A DNA stretch of 64,000 nucleotides from Dinochytrium kinnereticum (Eukaryota; Chytridiomycota; Chytridiomycetes; Chytridiales; Chytridiaceae), in contig JADGJT010000075.1 of assembly GCA_027604005.1 (NCBI GenBank), positions 4,718 to 68,717 of the forward strand. Direction: 5' to 3'. The notes beneath the pieces were generated by a model. It searched no databases, had not been told where the DNA came from, and saw only the letters and a program-made list of their open reading frames with translations. Positions 1-12,795 of this stretch are shown here, in pieces. Numbering within the stretch: position 1 is the stretch's first letter; each line of letters opens with the position of its first letter. A program made the translations under genes and the position numbers.

Positions 1-65
1 CCCCGCCTGCTCTTTTTGATGTCTTAACTTTATCGACTTTATTGCCCTATTTTTTTCTTCTTCAG

Positions 66-2815
66 AGTCCGTGAAAATTCGAGAAAGTTAGGGAAAAGCG
101 CGCTCGAGGCTGCTAATAATCGGAAACGGGAGCTTGGTGACGCGATCGTGACAGGTCATACGGTAGAAGGTGGAGGATATTCTAGTAGGTCGTTGGATAT
201 CATTAATAGTTTAAATACGGAAGGTAAAAATGAGGGACTTATTTGCTTGCTTCTTGTTTTTCTCTCTTGGGGGGCTTTGTTTACTTTTTTTTTTTTCTGG
301 AGGCACTGATTGACGCTTATCCTTTTTTTATTTTATTTTTTGCTCCTAGAATTTCGAGTGGACTTTAAACCGCTTTATCAGTGTCTTCATATTCATGATG
401 TGTTGGGGAAAAGGAAAATGTTTAAGACTGATTTTGAAGAGAATCGGAAGGTTGGAATTTATGTAGCTTTTGCGTTCTTTCTAGGATGGTTGTTTTGCTG
501 TCTTACTTATCCCCTCTTGTCCGCCTCGTCTCTTTTTTTTTTTGCTCTGTTTTTTATAGCTACAGGCCGGCATAATTTTAAACACTCAACTGAACCTCCA
601 AGATGGAGACTTAAAGGATTTCGAAACCTACATCTCGGATATCGTTGGGTTCTTCATTATTGAAGCCGTGGTAATCAATTCAACCCAAGACTTTAGGTCA
701 AGAGCTTCGGTAGTACCTTCTGTTTCAAATTTCGAATCACTTTTTACGGTATCATGGAACTGACCTTTTTTTCGTTGCGTTTGGTTGGCTTAGGTCGAAA
801 GTCTTTGGGATACTATTACCGATAAACTTAACTCGGTGATCACGATAGGTTTGGAAGACTGTCAAGCCTCGAACCTCTACCTCTCTATCAAAATTCTCGT
901 TGTGGCTTTCATAAAAACTATGGAGGTATTATCGACTATTCATCTTACAAAATGAAAACCAAGATTTTAATCCCGTTTCGCATTGTTGTTGTTTTACCCA
1001 GAGCTATGGTTACCCAGTTAACAACTTGATGACCCTAATGCTATCCTTGTTTGATCGATACACGGAGCTTATGAAATTCCATTGCAGCGAAAAGATTCTC
1101 GAGGTGCGTCCCGTGATTTTAAACCATTATTTTCCCATCTTAAATTATTTTAGATAGTGGAGGAAGACGAATACGCACCCATGATTGTCGAATCTGCCGA
1201 CGAGTACGAGGAAATCATGAAGGCGTTTCGGTTGCGTGAAGATAAACGAGTTAACCTCAGGTAAAGTACCCAAAAAAAAGGGAGGGGACTTCCTTTTTTA
1301 AAAGTTCGGGCTGAGCTCTCTTTGCTCCTATTCCCCTCGGAAGTAATGCATGTCTCTCATGTATTCATTTTCTGTCTTTATCTCATTGCGAACCAAAATA
1401 AGGTTCCCCCGGCCCTTACCGTTTTCGAAAGGCTTCCCACAGTGTTGTGATTGCATTAAGAAATTCATATACGGGTTTTATCAGTTTGCCGATGGTTTTT
1501 CACAGCAGAATAATGAGATGGATGATTTACTCAAGAAGGTCAGTCATTTGCACTAAGTCAAATCACTTACACTTAATTTATTATGCATAACTTTATCCCT
1601 TGTTCCTGTTTAGTCATTGGAGAACTTACTGATCCAGAGCCTCGGAAATGCTGTCACCCGAGTCCTAGGAAGGAGCCAGGTCGCTGAGGTTGTCCAAATT
1701 CTCACAAATGCAGAGTATTTTGTTTTGGCGTGTGGGGAGTTTGAGCAGATGCTTTCTGAGAAGAGGTTCGTTGACTTTAAACTTTCCTAAATATGTAATT
1801 TTTGGTATTGCAGAACTTCGCAGAAGACAAAAACGTCTCTTCATGCTACTACAACTTTTCGTGAGTTGAAGGGAGTGATTGAAAAGAGGATTTTTGACCT
1901 TGTCAATCAGAAGATTGATGAGTTTTTGGATGTTTCCTGTTACGACTGGTGAGTCCTTTTTTCGTTAGTGGTTGGTAGTTTTTCTCACTTTCTTCTCCTT
2001 TTCCTTCTGAAATAGGGTTTCAACTGCCCCGCGGACACAGCCTAGCCAATATATTTTAGGTAGGCTTCACCTCAAAAACTCCCCCCCCCCTTTTTTTTAT
2101 ACCGCTGACTGGTTTGTTCCCAAAAGAGATCATCTCCTACCTGACTTCCACCATGTCCTCGACCTTATCCAATCTACCAACCGCAACCAAGAACTTTATC
2201 TATTTCAATGTATTGGATTACATGGCCCTATCAATACACGTAAGGGCGTTCTCCCCTCATTTTTCGTTTGTGTTAACCATTGTTGAAATTCTTTAGGGCT
2301 TGCTTGTAAGCAAATCTGTTAAACGAATCACAACCACCTTGTTCGATCACCTTGATTTGGATGTCAATCACATCGAGGGATTTGTTCAGGGGTTGGGAGA
2401 CATTCAGATGGGGGATCGGTTTGTAGAGATTAAGCAGGTTTGTTATTACGGCGCTTGCCTTTCTTTGTTCTTGTCAAGTTTAATGCGCTCATAAATCAAC
2501 AACCAGATCATTGCGCTCATTAAATCCGAGAACTATGAAGAATTCCTTTCCCAACCCGTCCGCGCCAAGCGGTATCACCGCATACACAGCTCAACACTTA
2601 TAACTATAATGGAAAAGTAAGAATCTCTTCTTGACTTTATTTCCCTCCGAACCCCCAAAAAGGCAGAACCACACATTTTAACCGAACCCAACAGAATTAA
2701 AGCCTCCGAAACATCCAGCTTCCTCACCAAGCTCACTAACGCCGAAAAGGCTAAGCGCAAGAGCGTTGACACGCTCTTGAAGTCTCTTAAGGCTCAAGAA
2801 GCGGGTCATAAGTAA
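66..2815 (+). CDS. SEC15: Exocyst complex subunit Sec15 (EXOC6), 5' end outside the window
   Basis: Sec15 is a rod-like subunit of the exocyst, which tethers secretory vesicles at the plasma membrane and binds Rab GTPases. The window opens in an intron; the first visible exon follows the acceptor near base 65. Spliced exons give family-typical text: VDFKPLYQCLHIHDVLGKR near 357-415, the stretch starting at YDWVSTAPRTQPSQYILEI near 1937-2130, and a C-terminal helical part ending in QEAGHK and TAA at 2813-2815. At least eleven exons are separated by short GT/AG introns; one intron near 2080 has a run of C then T. The N-terminal part of the protein lies upstream. The recognition rests on remembered family sequence and is strong for the C-terminal half. 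Confidence 0.85.
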
Positions 2816-2999
2816 TTGATAGGATTTCCATGTATGTATTGATTTATCACAAATAAAGAGAGAGGTTGAGATGCCTCCTCTCTTCGTCTGCCGGGAAGGA
2901 TAAAAGAAGGTCCTTGGTTAGGTTACATATTAATGTCGTTGTGGGGGTGTCGGTAGATTTTCGGATAATGGAATCCACCGTCAGGAGACGTTTAAAAAT

Positions 3000-5900
3000 C
3001 TATACAAACGTTGAGTCAGTTGCGGAATAGAAACTGGGTGTCCAAACCTTGCTCCTGGCTTCTTCGGTTGTGCTCATTATAAGCGTTGGGAATTCTGCAG
3101 CGAATTCTAGACTCCTGAGCTGCAAGTCATCAACCGAGTCACCGACGGGTCCACGCAGTCCAACCAGCAGTCGTATCCAGCTCGAAAGGTCACATGCTTC
3201 TTCAAGCAAAATGCACACATCAAGAACACGCACAATCCAAGACCCCTCGTCCTTCAAAAATATTTTAGCCGACGAATCCGACAAAACCCCCAAGACGAGG
3301 TCTGCCGCAAACTGGCTACTCTCATTGCCAGCCGCCAGATGCTGTCCAATAACACGGCTGATTGCGTTGTCAGGACTCCCAAACTGGGATATAAAGGCGT
3401 CAGAAACGGACCGAGGAAGGCCTCTGCCAGCTTTATCAAGAGTAAGCTCGGCAAGACGTAAGACGAGAGCGATGTACGGCCTTTTCCACGCTCTCTTCTG
3501 CTTAAACTCTTTTAAGGCATCGGCCCATATACCGCTGAAAAGCTCTGAGTGGGTGAGGATGATAGAGATAACAGAGGTGAGAAGGGGGTACTCGCTTGCC
3601 GGCACCGAGTTTGATACGCTCATAAAATAGAGGCCAGCAAAGGACGCCAGTCTGTGACGGATCTTCTGGGCAGGTCCTTCGGCCTCAAGTACTTCAAGGT
3701 GGGCCGAGAGAGTTGAAAAGAACAAGACCTTTTTTTCTTGATTAGCAAAAACGCAGGAGCACAACGGGAGTCATACTCTCAAGTGCAAGTCCTCCGGGCC
3801 GTCAATTCCCTTATAAACTACAAGATTCATGATCTCCATAACCTTACTTATCGCAATATCCGGAAGCCTTCTGCCCCCTTCATCCTGCTTAGATGCCCCA
3901 CCGAGTTCAAGCACGCGCCCAGTTCCTTTGCCGACAAGAACCTCATTTCTTGCGAACCTCTCGACTTTAAACAGCTCCAGCAAGACTGCCTGGGCGCTCC
4001 TTGATCGTTTAGACTGCAAGCAGATAAACTGAATTATGTCCGAAGCAAATGCATCAACGTTGACCGAGTCCAGCACACTTGATTCGAGGACCTTACTGAA
4101 CACGGGCATCCAATTGACAGACGGTAGTTCCCGACCCGTCGTGGCAATGCTTGTAAGGAGAAATTCGAGAGCGCGTGGAGGGACTGCGGGAGATAAGGAT
4201 AGTTCAAATTAACCGAGTAACGATTTCAAGTTCGAACATACTTTTCAGAGGCTCAGAAAGATAATCAAAGCAAACCCTCAAAAAGCTCGTCTCCTCGCTT
4301 AGACGGTCGTAATTCAGTGGCTCATTCTTCTCCGTATGTGCATTCAGTTGGGACCCGGGCCCAATCATCATCTGAGCGCATCGCAGTAGTTTCCCGATCG
4401 CCCAACCGGCGGTTCGAGATTCTTTTGGCTCACCTGCGGATAGGACCGATTTCAGGAAGTCAAGGGATTTCAGGCAGTCTGACAGCGCGTCCTGAGCTGA
4501 CATGGCTGAGGGACCAGTGACATCGAAAAGACAGGGCAGCGCGGTCAGCTTGGCTACTTTTTCACTAGCCTTATTGGTCTCGGATATTTGGTTAAGGTAT
4601 TTGGGAACAGAGAAGATCGATAATGAAGATTTCTCGAGTTTTTTCTCGCACATTTCCAGAAGAGACCTGGGGAACTGCGGAAACTAGGCAAAGTTAGAGA
4701 GAGAAGATCGAAGTTACGAACTACATTTTCCTTATTAAGCCTTCCTAATGTCGAAAGAATATCATTTTTGGTAATAGTCGAAATGTTTTTGACGTTTTCA
4801 AGCAAGAAACTAAGCATCCATAAGTCGGCAGAGAAGGCCAAGCATGATTGATTTGAAGCGACCCCGCCAACACTGATAGATGCAGTTTTGAAATTATGGG
4901 ACGATGTGGAGGCCAAAACATCCGCAACATTATTTCGCCGAAGAATGCTGGGGCATAATGATATGCCTAAAGAGGCCCCAAGACGTCTCGAAGACTGGTT
5001 AGAAGTGTCGGAAAAAGCCTCCATTAGAAATTCCAAAAGCTTATCAACCAATGGGCTCGTTGGAGACATAGAATAAACGTGTGCCATGAGCAAACCAACG
5101 CTGTACGAGGCGGACACAGCGAAATCAGAGTCACCGCTAGAATCAAACGTCACTTTAGGTCTGTATGTAACCAACGAACCTTACGAGTTTACCAGAGGAG
5201 CCGAGTAAGAATTCAGCGACCTTCGTAAGTGCAATATCATCTGTAGGCATCAAAGATCGGCAAATATACGCAAGAGCAAAAAATGTAGCGGCCTTTGCCT
5301 CGTCACTTTCGCATGCTTGTGAATTGTAAAATTCGTTCATTAGAAAGGTTAGAACCTTGTCCGAGACGTCCAAGGGAACAGTCGAGCCATAGTTCATTGA
5401 CACATTCAAGAGGGCTACGGTGATGTTAGGAGGGAATAGAAGCTACTGGGACAAACCTGAAAGTGACATTAGAATGTTCCAAAGCACATGCCCCATTCGC
5501 TCAACCTTTAAACGCTTCTCAAAGAGCTCTTCAACGGCGATTGAGATGAAGTCGTTGCTCAATGCAGTTGCTCGCTCGATAGAGACTTCTCGATCAACAT
5601 TCTCGGCTTTGAAAAAGCCTCCAATCTCGCCCTCCCAAAAAGGAGTCCAGAAACTCTGAGCTTCTAGCCTATGCGCAAAGTTGTCTCGAAAAGTCATATC
5701 GGTCAGCCCAGTTATAAAAATCTTATAAAAGGGAAGCTTTTTGTGAAAAGGTGTCGACTTTCCGTAATTTCCCACACTGGAGTCTTGATGAGAAACTAAA
5801 ATTGGAACTTAAGACCGTTAGTCGTATTAAACAAAGGTTCTACGAAAATACCGGCAAGAGCGGATTTCATATGCGCAGCTTTAGCCGGACCCTCCCATAG

Positions 5901-8612
5901 AGACAATATTGATTTCTTATACTTCTTAAAAACATCATCCAATTGGTTATAGCCTCTTCCTCCGTCCTCTCTTGAGCTCTGAGTGGAAAGACCTTTGAAA
6001 ACTGGCTTCCTCATCCCATCGATTTCCATATTGATTAGCTTTTGCAAGAAAGTGCACCTCCCGTTCCTTTCTGAAATATCCTTCAGTTCTATGCCTATCA
6101 GCTTATCTATTATATCCTTTGGTAATGGAAGCAACTGAAGCATGTGAGACGTTGGAAAACTTGAAAGAGTTTTAAAAGCCTCGTCGACAATGCTATCATC
6201 TTCTGCATTAAAGGCCAACGGTAAAACAATGTTTTGAGCGATGTCTAGAAGAAAAGGCAGTGATTGCTCCGACTCTACCGAGTTTAGATAGTTAAGCGAT
6301 CCACAACCAACCTTCAGTCAATTTAAACAAATAGACATAAAACCTAAGCATTCGTTTCTGAGTCGTCAGAGTTGGTGTTTTTTTGGTGAATGCAGCCAAA
6401 AAAGATGTCCAAACTATGCGATTGTAAATATTACCATAATTTCGCGTTTACCTGCTTTCGGGTCAGCTAGATGGGCACTCAAACATGCATTAACCACTTC
6501 TCGACAACAACATACAGAAAAATCATCTAGATTCTCGCTTTTGATGCCCCTAATAGCCATAGGTAAGATATCCTCGCCATACTCCGACGGTTTCTTTACA
6601 CACAAATCCCTATAGGAATATTGTCAGCACATAGTATTATTGGAACAAACCTCAATGATGAGAATAGTGCATATTCTAACTCCTTTTTCGATGGCGCCGC
6701 TCGGGACAGATTTCTGGCCTCGATTTTTGAGATTGCGAGTTGCGAAACCCCTCTAAAATGAGCCCATACCCGAGGCTCATACTGAACAAGGCGGCCCATC
6801 ATTCTTAAACTCATCCCATCCAGTAGATAGGAGCCTGATTGTCCAGGTAAAGACTTGAGTACGCGGAGAATAGGTGCAGTTAAAAAAGGATCACGGAAAC
6901 TGCCCATAAGCGGCAACAGATGCAGAAGGACTTGACTTCTTATGTAATTTGAGGGATCCCATTTTAATAAAAATAGGAAGCAGCGAAGAAAGACTAGCGT
7001 GAGATGCGAGTTTTCTCCCTTTTCGAAGGCGAGGCCGAGATGGTTAAGGGCTTGCTTCCGGATTCTTTCCGAATGAGAAAATAGTAAGCCCCAGAGAAAG
7101 AATACCCTGAAGTTATGGCTTAATCTTGTTGTGGACAAATACAGTAGATAATTATTTTGTCTAAATAACTGCCGGAAAGTCGTAAGAACAAGAGCTAAAG
7201 TGCCCCAGGTTTGATCTATCGCCATGGTCAGCTCTGGATCACTTTCGACCTTTTTTTTCATAAGAATCAATCGACTTAAAGGAAAAGCTAACCAATGCGG
7301 TCTGAAGCTCATCTGCAAAAGACTCTCTTAAACAGGCCTCCTCTGCATATCTTATCCATATCTTCGGGATATCGTCTAACTTCGTTTCAATGGTAGATTC
7401 AAACATTTCCGTAGAAAACTTAAACGTAGACAACATTGAAAACGACGACAATATCGTCGCGATCCTTAGGTTTGCAGATACATAGGATTGGAGCAAACTA
7501 CTCGCAATTCTTAACGCGATAAGTCTGCTTGTCTCATCTTCAGACTGGTATATAAAGTATTCGAGTCCAAGCGAGACCGGCACTTTACACGACTCAAATA
7601 TCTCCGGTTTTAATGTTAGCATTTTCTCGAGGCTTTCAAAATAGACGAGCGAGGGCCGGTTTCCAGAAAGAGTATCGACTGCCACAGTTACTACAGTAAG
7701 CACAAGGGTTTGAAAGCTTTTTCGAACATCTTGCAGTGGGTTTGATGGGATGTCGTCAAAGCGAATGTTGACAACAAGTTTGGTGGCAAAAGGGACTAGT
7801 CTTCTCCGGAGTTCATCATACTTGCAATGCTTTAATGTCCATGTAATGCACTCTAACAAGTCCAAGACTGCAGAATTACTGTACAGTTTTAGCTGAAAGC
7901 TCTCCAGCAACGAGGCAACATCCAGTAGATGATCGTGACTTTTTGCTTTAAATGCCGAATACTTGAAAAAGGGCAAGAGACCTCGCATCACCTCGGGGCC
8001 GAGCTTCGGCTCCAAAACACCCCGATGTTTACCATTCCTCCTAGAAACACGTGAAAGCCGTGAGAAATCGATGCCGTGCAGGTCATCTACAAGGATTTTC
8101 CATGCCAAGGGGCATTTTTCACACAGATCAATCAGGGCTTGAGATGGAGTACTCAGTGTTCCAGATACTGATGGCCCCGCGGTCTGCTTGTCATCATCGG
8201 TTATGACATCAATAGTCAAAAGGATACAGATATCGGATGTAAGCGAAACAAGGATGGCCAGAGATTCCGACGACGCTGATGGCGCAAACCCAATGACACA
8301 TGCGATTGCTTTTTCCGCGGCGAATGCATTGCATGCAATAAGGTCAAGGATTGCCGACGCCGATGCTCGACCAAGAACAACGTTGTAGGAAACAGCGCTC
8401 CTTTGAACAATTGCATCCCAGAGCAAATCAAGCAAAACATCCTGGGAATGAGAGCTATGGGCTTCAATGGCCTTCTGGGTCAGCGTCTTTATAGCCTGAA
8501 TCGCTACTGCATGGTGCTGACAGAAGAGTTTCTTCCGGAAGCCATCTTCGGTGGACTTGTCCATATATACTTGTATCAAATTTGAAGAGATGGATGATGA
8601 TGACTTTGACAT
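3000..8612 (-). CDS. Large HEAT-repeat protein, focadhesin-like
   Basis: About ten exons on the minus strand join into a protein I estimate at roughly 1,700-1,750 residues made of alpha-helical HEAT-like repeats, with no signal peptide or membrane segment seen. Its length is close to animal focadhesin (about 1,800 residues). The N-terminal region (ILVDDLHGIDFSRLS, then MRGLLPFFKYSAFKAKSHDH) is reminiscent of the focadhesin N-terminal half. Animal FOCAD has been linked to focal adhesions and to stability of the SKI RNA-decay complex; a role here is inferred only. The first Met is at 8612; an alternative Met at 8564 would avoid overlap with the divergent gene starting at 8590. It could instead be another HEAT scaffold. 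Exons cover most of 3000-8612 with introns near 3765, 4110-4200, 5410-5440, 6220-6410 and 7240-7310. Confidence 0.5.
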
Positions 8613-10625
8613 GGAGTTTCCGGAGTTGGATGAGGAGACGGTACGCGCGCTTGATCAAAGAGAAATGGAATATATGTCCCAAGTAGTTTACGAAGGTATA
8701 GAGAAGTTTATCTTTTCCAAATTGTAACTTGAATGCAGGAAAGCCAGGTCCGTCAGGGGTCCGAATAGGTATACCCTTGCGTTTCAGGCATACAATTTTA
8801 ACAGCTTAAGGTGACAACAAGACGCCGCCGAATCAATACGATTCATATAACCCCAATGCTCTCTCTCAAGCGGGAGAACTCTCGACGCTTAAGAGGAAGC
8901 TCGCACAGGTAATTAGTGCATGACTTGTCACATATTAAGCGTCTATAGCTAGAATCCGAGGCGATTAAGATGAAAGAATCTCAAAGTCATTTAAGCCTTC
9001 AGCATCAAAAGGAAATGGAATCCCTGCAACTGGAATTCGAAAACAGACTAAACCGATTGGAAACCGCAATGAAATTCAAAGTATTTCCGGTTAATGACCA
9101 ATAGCTAATAGTGAATAGGACCAAGAGATATATGAACTTTCGCAATCCCGCATGAAATCTATAAAGGAGAGCGTGAAATGTAACCAATTTCTAATTTTGG
9201 CACTAACGGAAGAAAGTGAGGAAAGGCTTGAAGGATGTTTCCATCATGACAGACAGTGATACCAAGCCTGAAAAAATATTTGTATCTGAGCATAAGATTC
9301 AAGGAGAAACAGCTTTTGAGGTGTGTAAAGTTACATGCTTTATTGATTTTTTTTAGTCCCATTTTAGAGATCTTATCCTTCAAGCCTACAGTGAGCTGAG
9401 GCTCTCTGGAGCTTCAGGTGCTATCTCATTTTGGAAGTAGTCTCTAAAGTAAGTTAGGTGATTCCGATCTCGAGCCTTTTTTGCAAAATGTTCTGCGGAA
9501 AGCCTGTGCGGTAGCAGCTCCAGCAGAAAATATTAGTCTCACAGACATTGCTTCACTTCTTGCCTTGGCTGCTACAGAAAAGCAGGCTAGTCCAATATTC
9601 GTTTTCAGAAACTTACCATGTCTTAGTCGCGCCTATATAAACCCCTTTTACAAGGCATGTCATTCAGCCTTCGATACGAAAAGGCTCAGCGGCTTGACAG
9701 TGATGAAGGTTCACCAGATATTGAAATGAATTTCTTAGTGTTCCATGTGCAAGACCTCCGTTTTATTTTAGAAACCCTATCAAAAACGATACAGGATAGT
9801 TTGCTATCTCTTAAATCCGAAAGCATATCTCGGAACATTTGTGATGAATGTTGCATGTATGCCTTCAGAAGTCTGGCCTGGTTAATAGCATCGAGTGCTC
9901 ATAAACCTTGGTATGCATTCAAATGTCACCGTATCTAAATTCTGGAGCGTTTTCGATATATACTCCAACATTATAATTCCATTAGGGATTGACGAGACTT
10001 TACCCACTCAGGTCTACTTATACTTTGCGAGGCTATCATTAGACTATTTGGGTTTATATTATCTCTTCAGAAACAACATTTCTCATTTAATTGCACATAG
10101 GAGCTAGTTTAGGAAGTGCTCGATCTCCTTCTTTCGGGGGACTGTTCGACTCTTTGGGTGCCAATTTAATCAAAGCTGGCTCACACAATCCTCAAGAGGC
10201 AGATAAGGAGGTTTAACAAGTGTTTTTTAATGATTTTAATCCCTAAGGCCCTTCATTCAGTGGCGTCGTCGTTAGGATTATTGCTAATCAAAAAGCATTT
10301 TCAAGATCTCATCAATCACAAGACATTTTTTTCGGTAATGGTTGCAATAGTGTCTATTTAACAGTCGTAAAGACTCTTAAACTTTTTGTGGAGTTTTTTG
10401 CTGTTGAACTAAGCCGTCAAAAGTGCCAAAATGAGTAAGAATGATTATAGGCATCTTTAATTTACCCTTATTTAAAAGGCTTCCGAAATACTTGCAGAAT
10501 ATTACCCTAATGGTCTTGTGTGCAAAAGAGCAACATACAACGAGACCTTCGATAGAATGGGCAGCAATAGACTACCAATTTGTAACCCTGTACCATCGGG
10601 TGAGTCACAGAATATCTGTGGATAA
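8590..10625 (+). CDS. ATRIP/Rad26-like ATR-interacting checkpoint protein
   Basis: ATRIP (Rad26 in fission yeast, Ddc2 in budding yeast) binds RPA-coated single-stranded DNA through an acidic N-terminus and recruits the ATR kinase through its C-terminal helical repeats. Here the ATG at 8590 starts MDDDDFDMEFPELDEETV, an acidic segment like the RPA-binding motif. A coiled coil follows (about 8850-9170), including LETAMKFKDQEIYELSQSR, which resembles the ATRIP coiled coil. The rest is helical and weakly conserved, with exons near 9410-9660, 9660-10100, 10100-10208, 10249-10332 and 10363 onward. The predicted stop is the TAA at 10623-10625. The protein would be about 500 residues, shorter than human ATRIP. 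The C-terminal exon joins are uncertain. Confidence 0.6.
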
Positions 10626-10871
10626 CGGGATGAGGGGTTGGTTGATTACTACTTTCGGTAATCTGGTAATGTGGTAACCGATTACAAGATAAAACGATGA
10701 AGATGTATAAGGCGTTATATCCCGAATGCCAAGTCTACTAGATTCTATTGAAGGATATGTTTATTTATTACGTGTATATTTGCAAAAGCTGTTAATTCGT
10801 ACATTATAAGCGAGAGGTGCAGGGTGGAATAAAGGGGCCTCTAATAAGACCACGTAGCATTAGCATTAAGA

Positions 10872-11944
10872 TTAGGACTTTGCCACCTTCGTTCCACCCT
10901 TTGGCATATTTAAAACAAAAATTGGATCAACAAAGCGCTCAAAACCGTTGTCGTCATCGAATCTAACAACATAGAATCCTGGGGCTTCCTCGTCTTGGTT
11001 CTAATGACCTGTTAAAAGCGACTGAAGCATATAGCGCCCACCTTGCTTGGAGGTTTGACAACGTTGGCTTTGTAGAAGCAACTACTGTTTGGATACAAGG
11101 CCAGCACGACATGGTTGATGGGGAACTCTGGCTTATGGGGAACTTCTGGAATAGGAATCACCAGCTTTGGCGGAAATAGGAATCGCCTATTATAAATCAA
11201 TAAACAGTAAGTAGAATAATAGTACTTTCTTGTTCCAGGATTCTCCTCATCATCTTCTGCGTCCTCCACCTCATATCTTGAACATGTCAGTGCTTCAGAT
11301 TCTCAACCGCATTATGCCGTACTTTAGTTTGTCAGGCAGCCATCTAACAACCACGGCTAGCATATAGTCTTGCTCTACAGGGCGTACAGCGACCTGCGAT
11401 CCAGGCACAAGGGGTGCAAATAATTCTGGTAACTCCTCTCTAACCAAGTTAGTTCTAAGCTGGTCGGACACAACCCACGTCCGTGATCTTTTACTTGACT
11501 TCGCTTTGTCTTCAATTTTTCTCTTCTTTCGCTTGCTTTCGGCGGCTATTACGGTCAATAAAGGTTTGTTTTGCTAGAAGAACCTGCGTCAGGTGCAAGC
11601 AATGCACAAAGAACATTGGTATTCTCCAGAATTTCTCCAATTAATCTTTAAGAGTTTAGCCTCCCAAAGAAGAAAAAAAATAAAACCCTTTCTCTATTGT
11701 CGTGTGGTTTAATGCGTCTGTGTATGTTTCGTTGAGCTTTCTGGCGACTTTTGAAGTGAACTTCTCTAATATTGGACGTTAGAGCCAGCCAACAAGAAAT
11801 GACTGAGTCACCTTTGTTAACAACTTTGCTATGAATCTTGTTGATTTTTGAGATTGGACCGTCGATAAGCTTCCGGACATCATCCAACGCCTGCATCATC
11901 TGGAATAAACGAGCCCAAATCTTGTCTTCGGCGAGTTCGCCCAT
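10872..11944 (-). CDS. SGF29: SAGA-associated factor 29 (tandem Tudor, H3K4me3 reader)
   Basis: Sgf29 is a subunit of SAGA/ATAC acetyltransferase complexes; its C-terminal tandem Tudor domain binds H3K4 di/trimethylation. The start chosen is the Met at 11944 (MGELAEDKIWARLFQMMQ), because the upstream in-frame Met at 12067 lies inside the coding part of Dr1 on the other strand. A helical N-terminal region is followed by a basic linker (KRKKRKIEDKAKSSKRSR) and the SGF29 domain: LVPGSQVAVRPVEQDYMLAV, then KYEVEDAEDDEEN, RRFLFPPKL, VVLALYPNSSCFYKANVV and the C-terminal FDDDNGFERFVDPIFVLNM. About six exons with introns of roughly 35-50 nt are needed. The stop is TAA (TTA at 10872-10874). Family identity is clear from the Tudor motifs. 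Confidence 0.85.
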
Positions 11945-11994
11945 CCCCAAACCCAAATTGTACGACGTTCTCAAGTTGTTGGAATTCGTTGCAG
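11945..11994. promoter_or_regulatory. 50-bp spacer between the divergent SGF29 and DR1 start codons
   Basis: Only 50 bp separates the predicted SGF29 ATG (minus strand, 11944) from the DR1 ATG (plus strand, 11995). Any shared core promoter and both 5' leaders must overlap this spacer or extend into the opposing coding regions. I see no TATA box. The call depends on both start choices. Confidence 0.5.
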
Positions 11995-12682
11995 ATGGAC
12001 TCTGATTTTGAAACTGGTGGAGCGCCCGATGAGGAGTTGGGGCTCCCAAAAGGTTGGAAGTGATCATTGAGAATGATGCTTATAAGTTTTTTAGCTACTG
12101 TAGCGAAATTGATACAGGAAATGATGCCCGGGGAGATTGCATGCGCAAAGGAAACCAGGGACTTGCTCTCAGAATGTTGTGTGGGTTTGTATCCAAAGCA
12201 TTTGCGAGGCTTCACTAAAGAACCGCATAGAGTTTATTCATCTCATTGCGTCTGAAGGTTTGTGGACTTTTTCTGTTTGAGTTGAAAGTTATTGATAATG
12301 GCCTTTAAAATATCGCCATTCTCTTCCAATAGCAAATGAAGCTTGTGAGAAGGATGCGAAGAAAACAATTGCTGGCGAACATGTTATTGCTGCATTGAAG
12401 GTGATATCTCTTACACGTTTTCTGTTGAGCTCATTGATTAGACTTTGGGGTTTGATGAGTATGTTGCTGAGGTCACGGAAGTGTATGAGGAACACGCAAA
12501 GCAGTTGAAGGTATGAAGTCATGGTATATGCTTGTAACGATGATATCCAGGATCGAGAAAAGAGATCATCAAAATTGGAGGACTCCGGAATACCTGAGGA
12601 GGAACTGCTAAAGCAGCAAGAGGAACTATTCGCGCGGGCGCGGCAGAATTATCAAGATGGTCAAACCACATTTCAATCATAG
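11995..12682 (+). CDS. DR1: Negative cofactor 2 beta (NC2beta/Dr1), histone-fold repressor
   Basis: NC2beta pairs with NC2alpha through a histone fold and clamps TBP on promoters, limiting preinitiation complex assembly. Five exons join cleanly. Exon 1 (11995-12052) encodes MDSDFETGGAPDEELGLPK, and the split Ala codon continues as ATVAKLIQEMMPGEIACAK. Exon 2 ends ...DLLSECC before a donor near 12180. Then come NRIEFIHLIASEANEACEKD, KTLGFDEYVAEVTEVYEEH, and SGIPEEELLKQQEELFARAR with the C-terminus TTFQS and TAG. This matches Dr1 almost end to end. The gene would begin wrongly at the Met near 12070 if the first intron (12053-12095) were missed. It diverges from SGF29 with about 50 bp between start codons. 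Confidence 0.93.
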
Positions 12683-12795
12683 TTTTGCTACTTGCTATTT
12701 ATTTATACTTTGATACATGCAAATATATATTGTCTTGCTACATCCCATCTTCGTATTCTCCCCGTACTCTCTTAAATCACAACCAAATGTACAAT

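Noticed and set aside
3049..3630. 193-codon plus-strand frame
   Set aside because: Antisense shadow of the focadhesin-like gene; no motif and no splice logic of its own.
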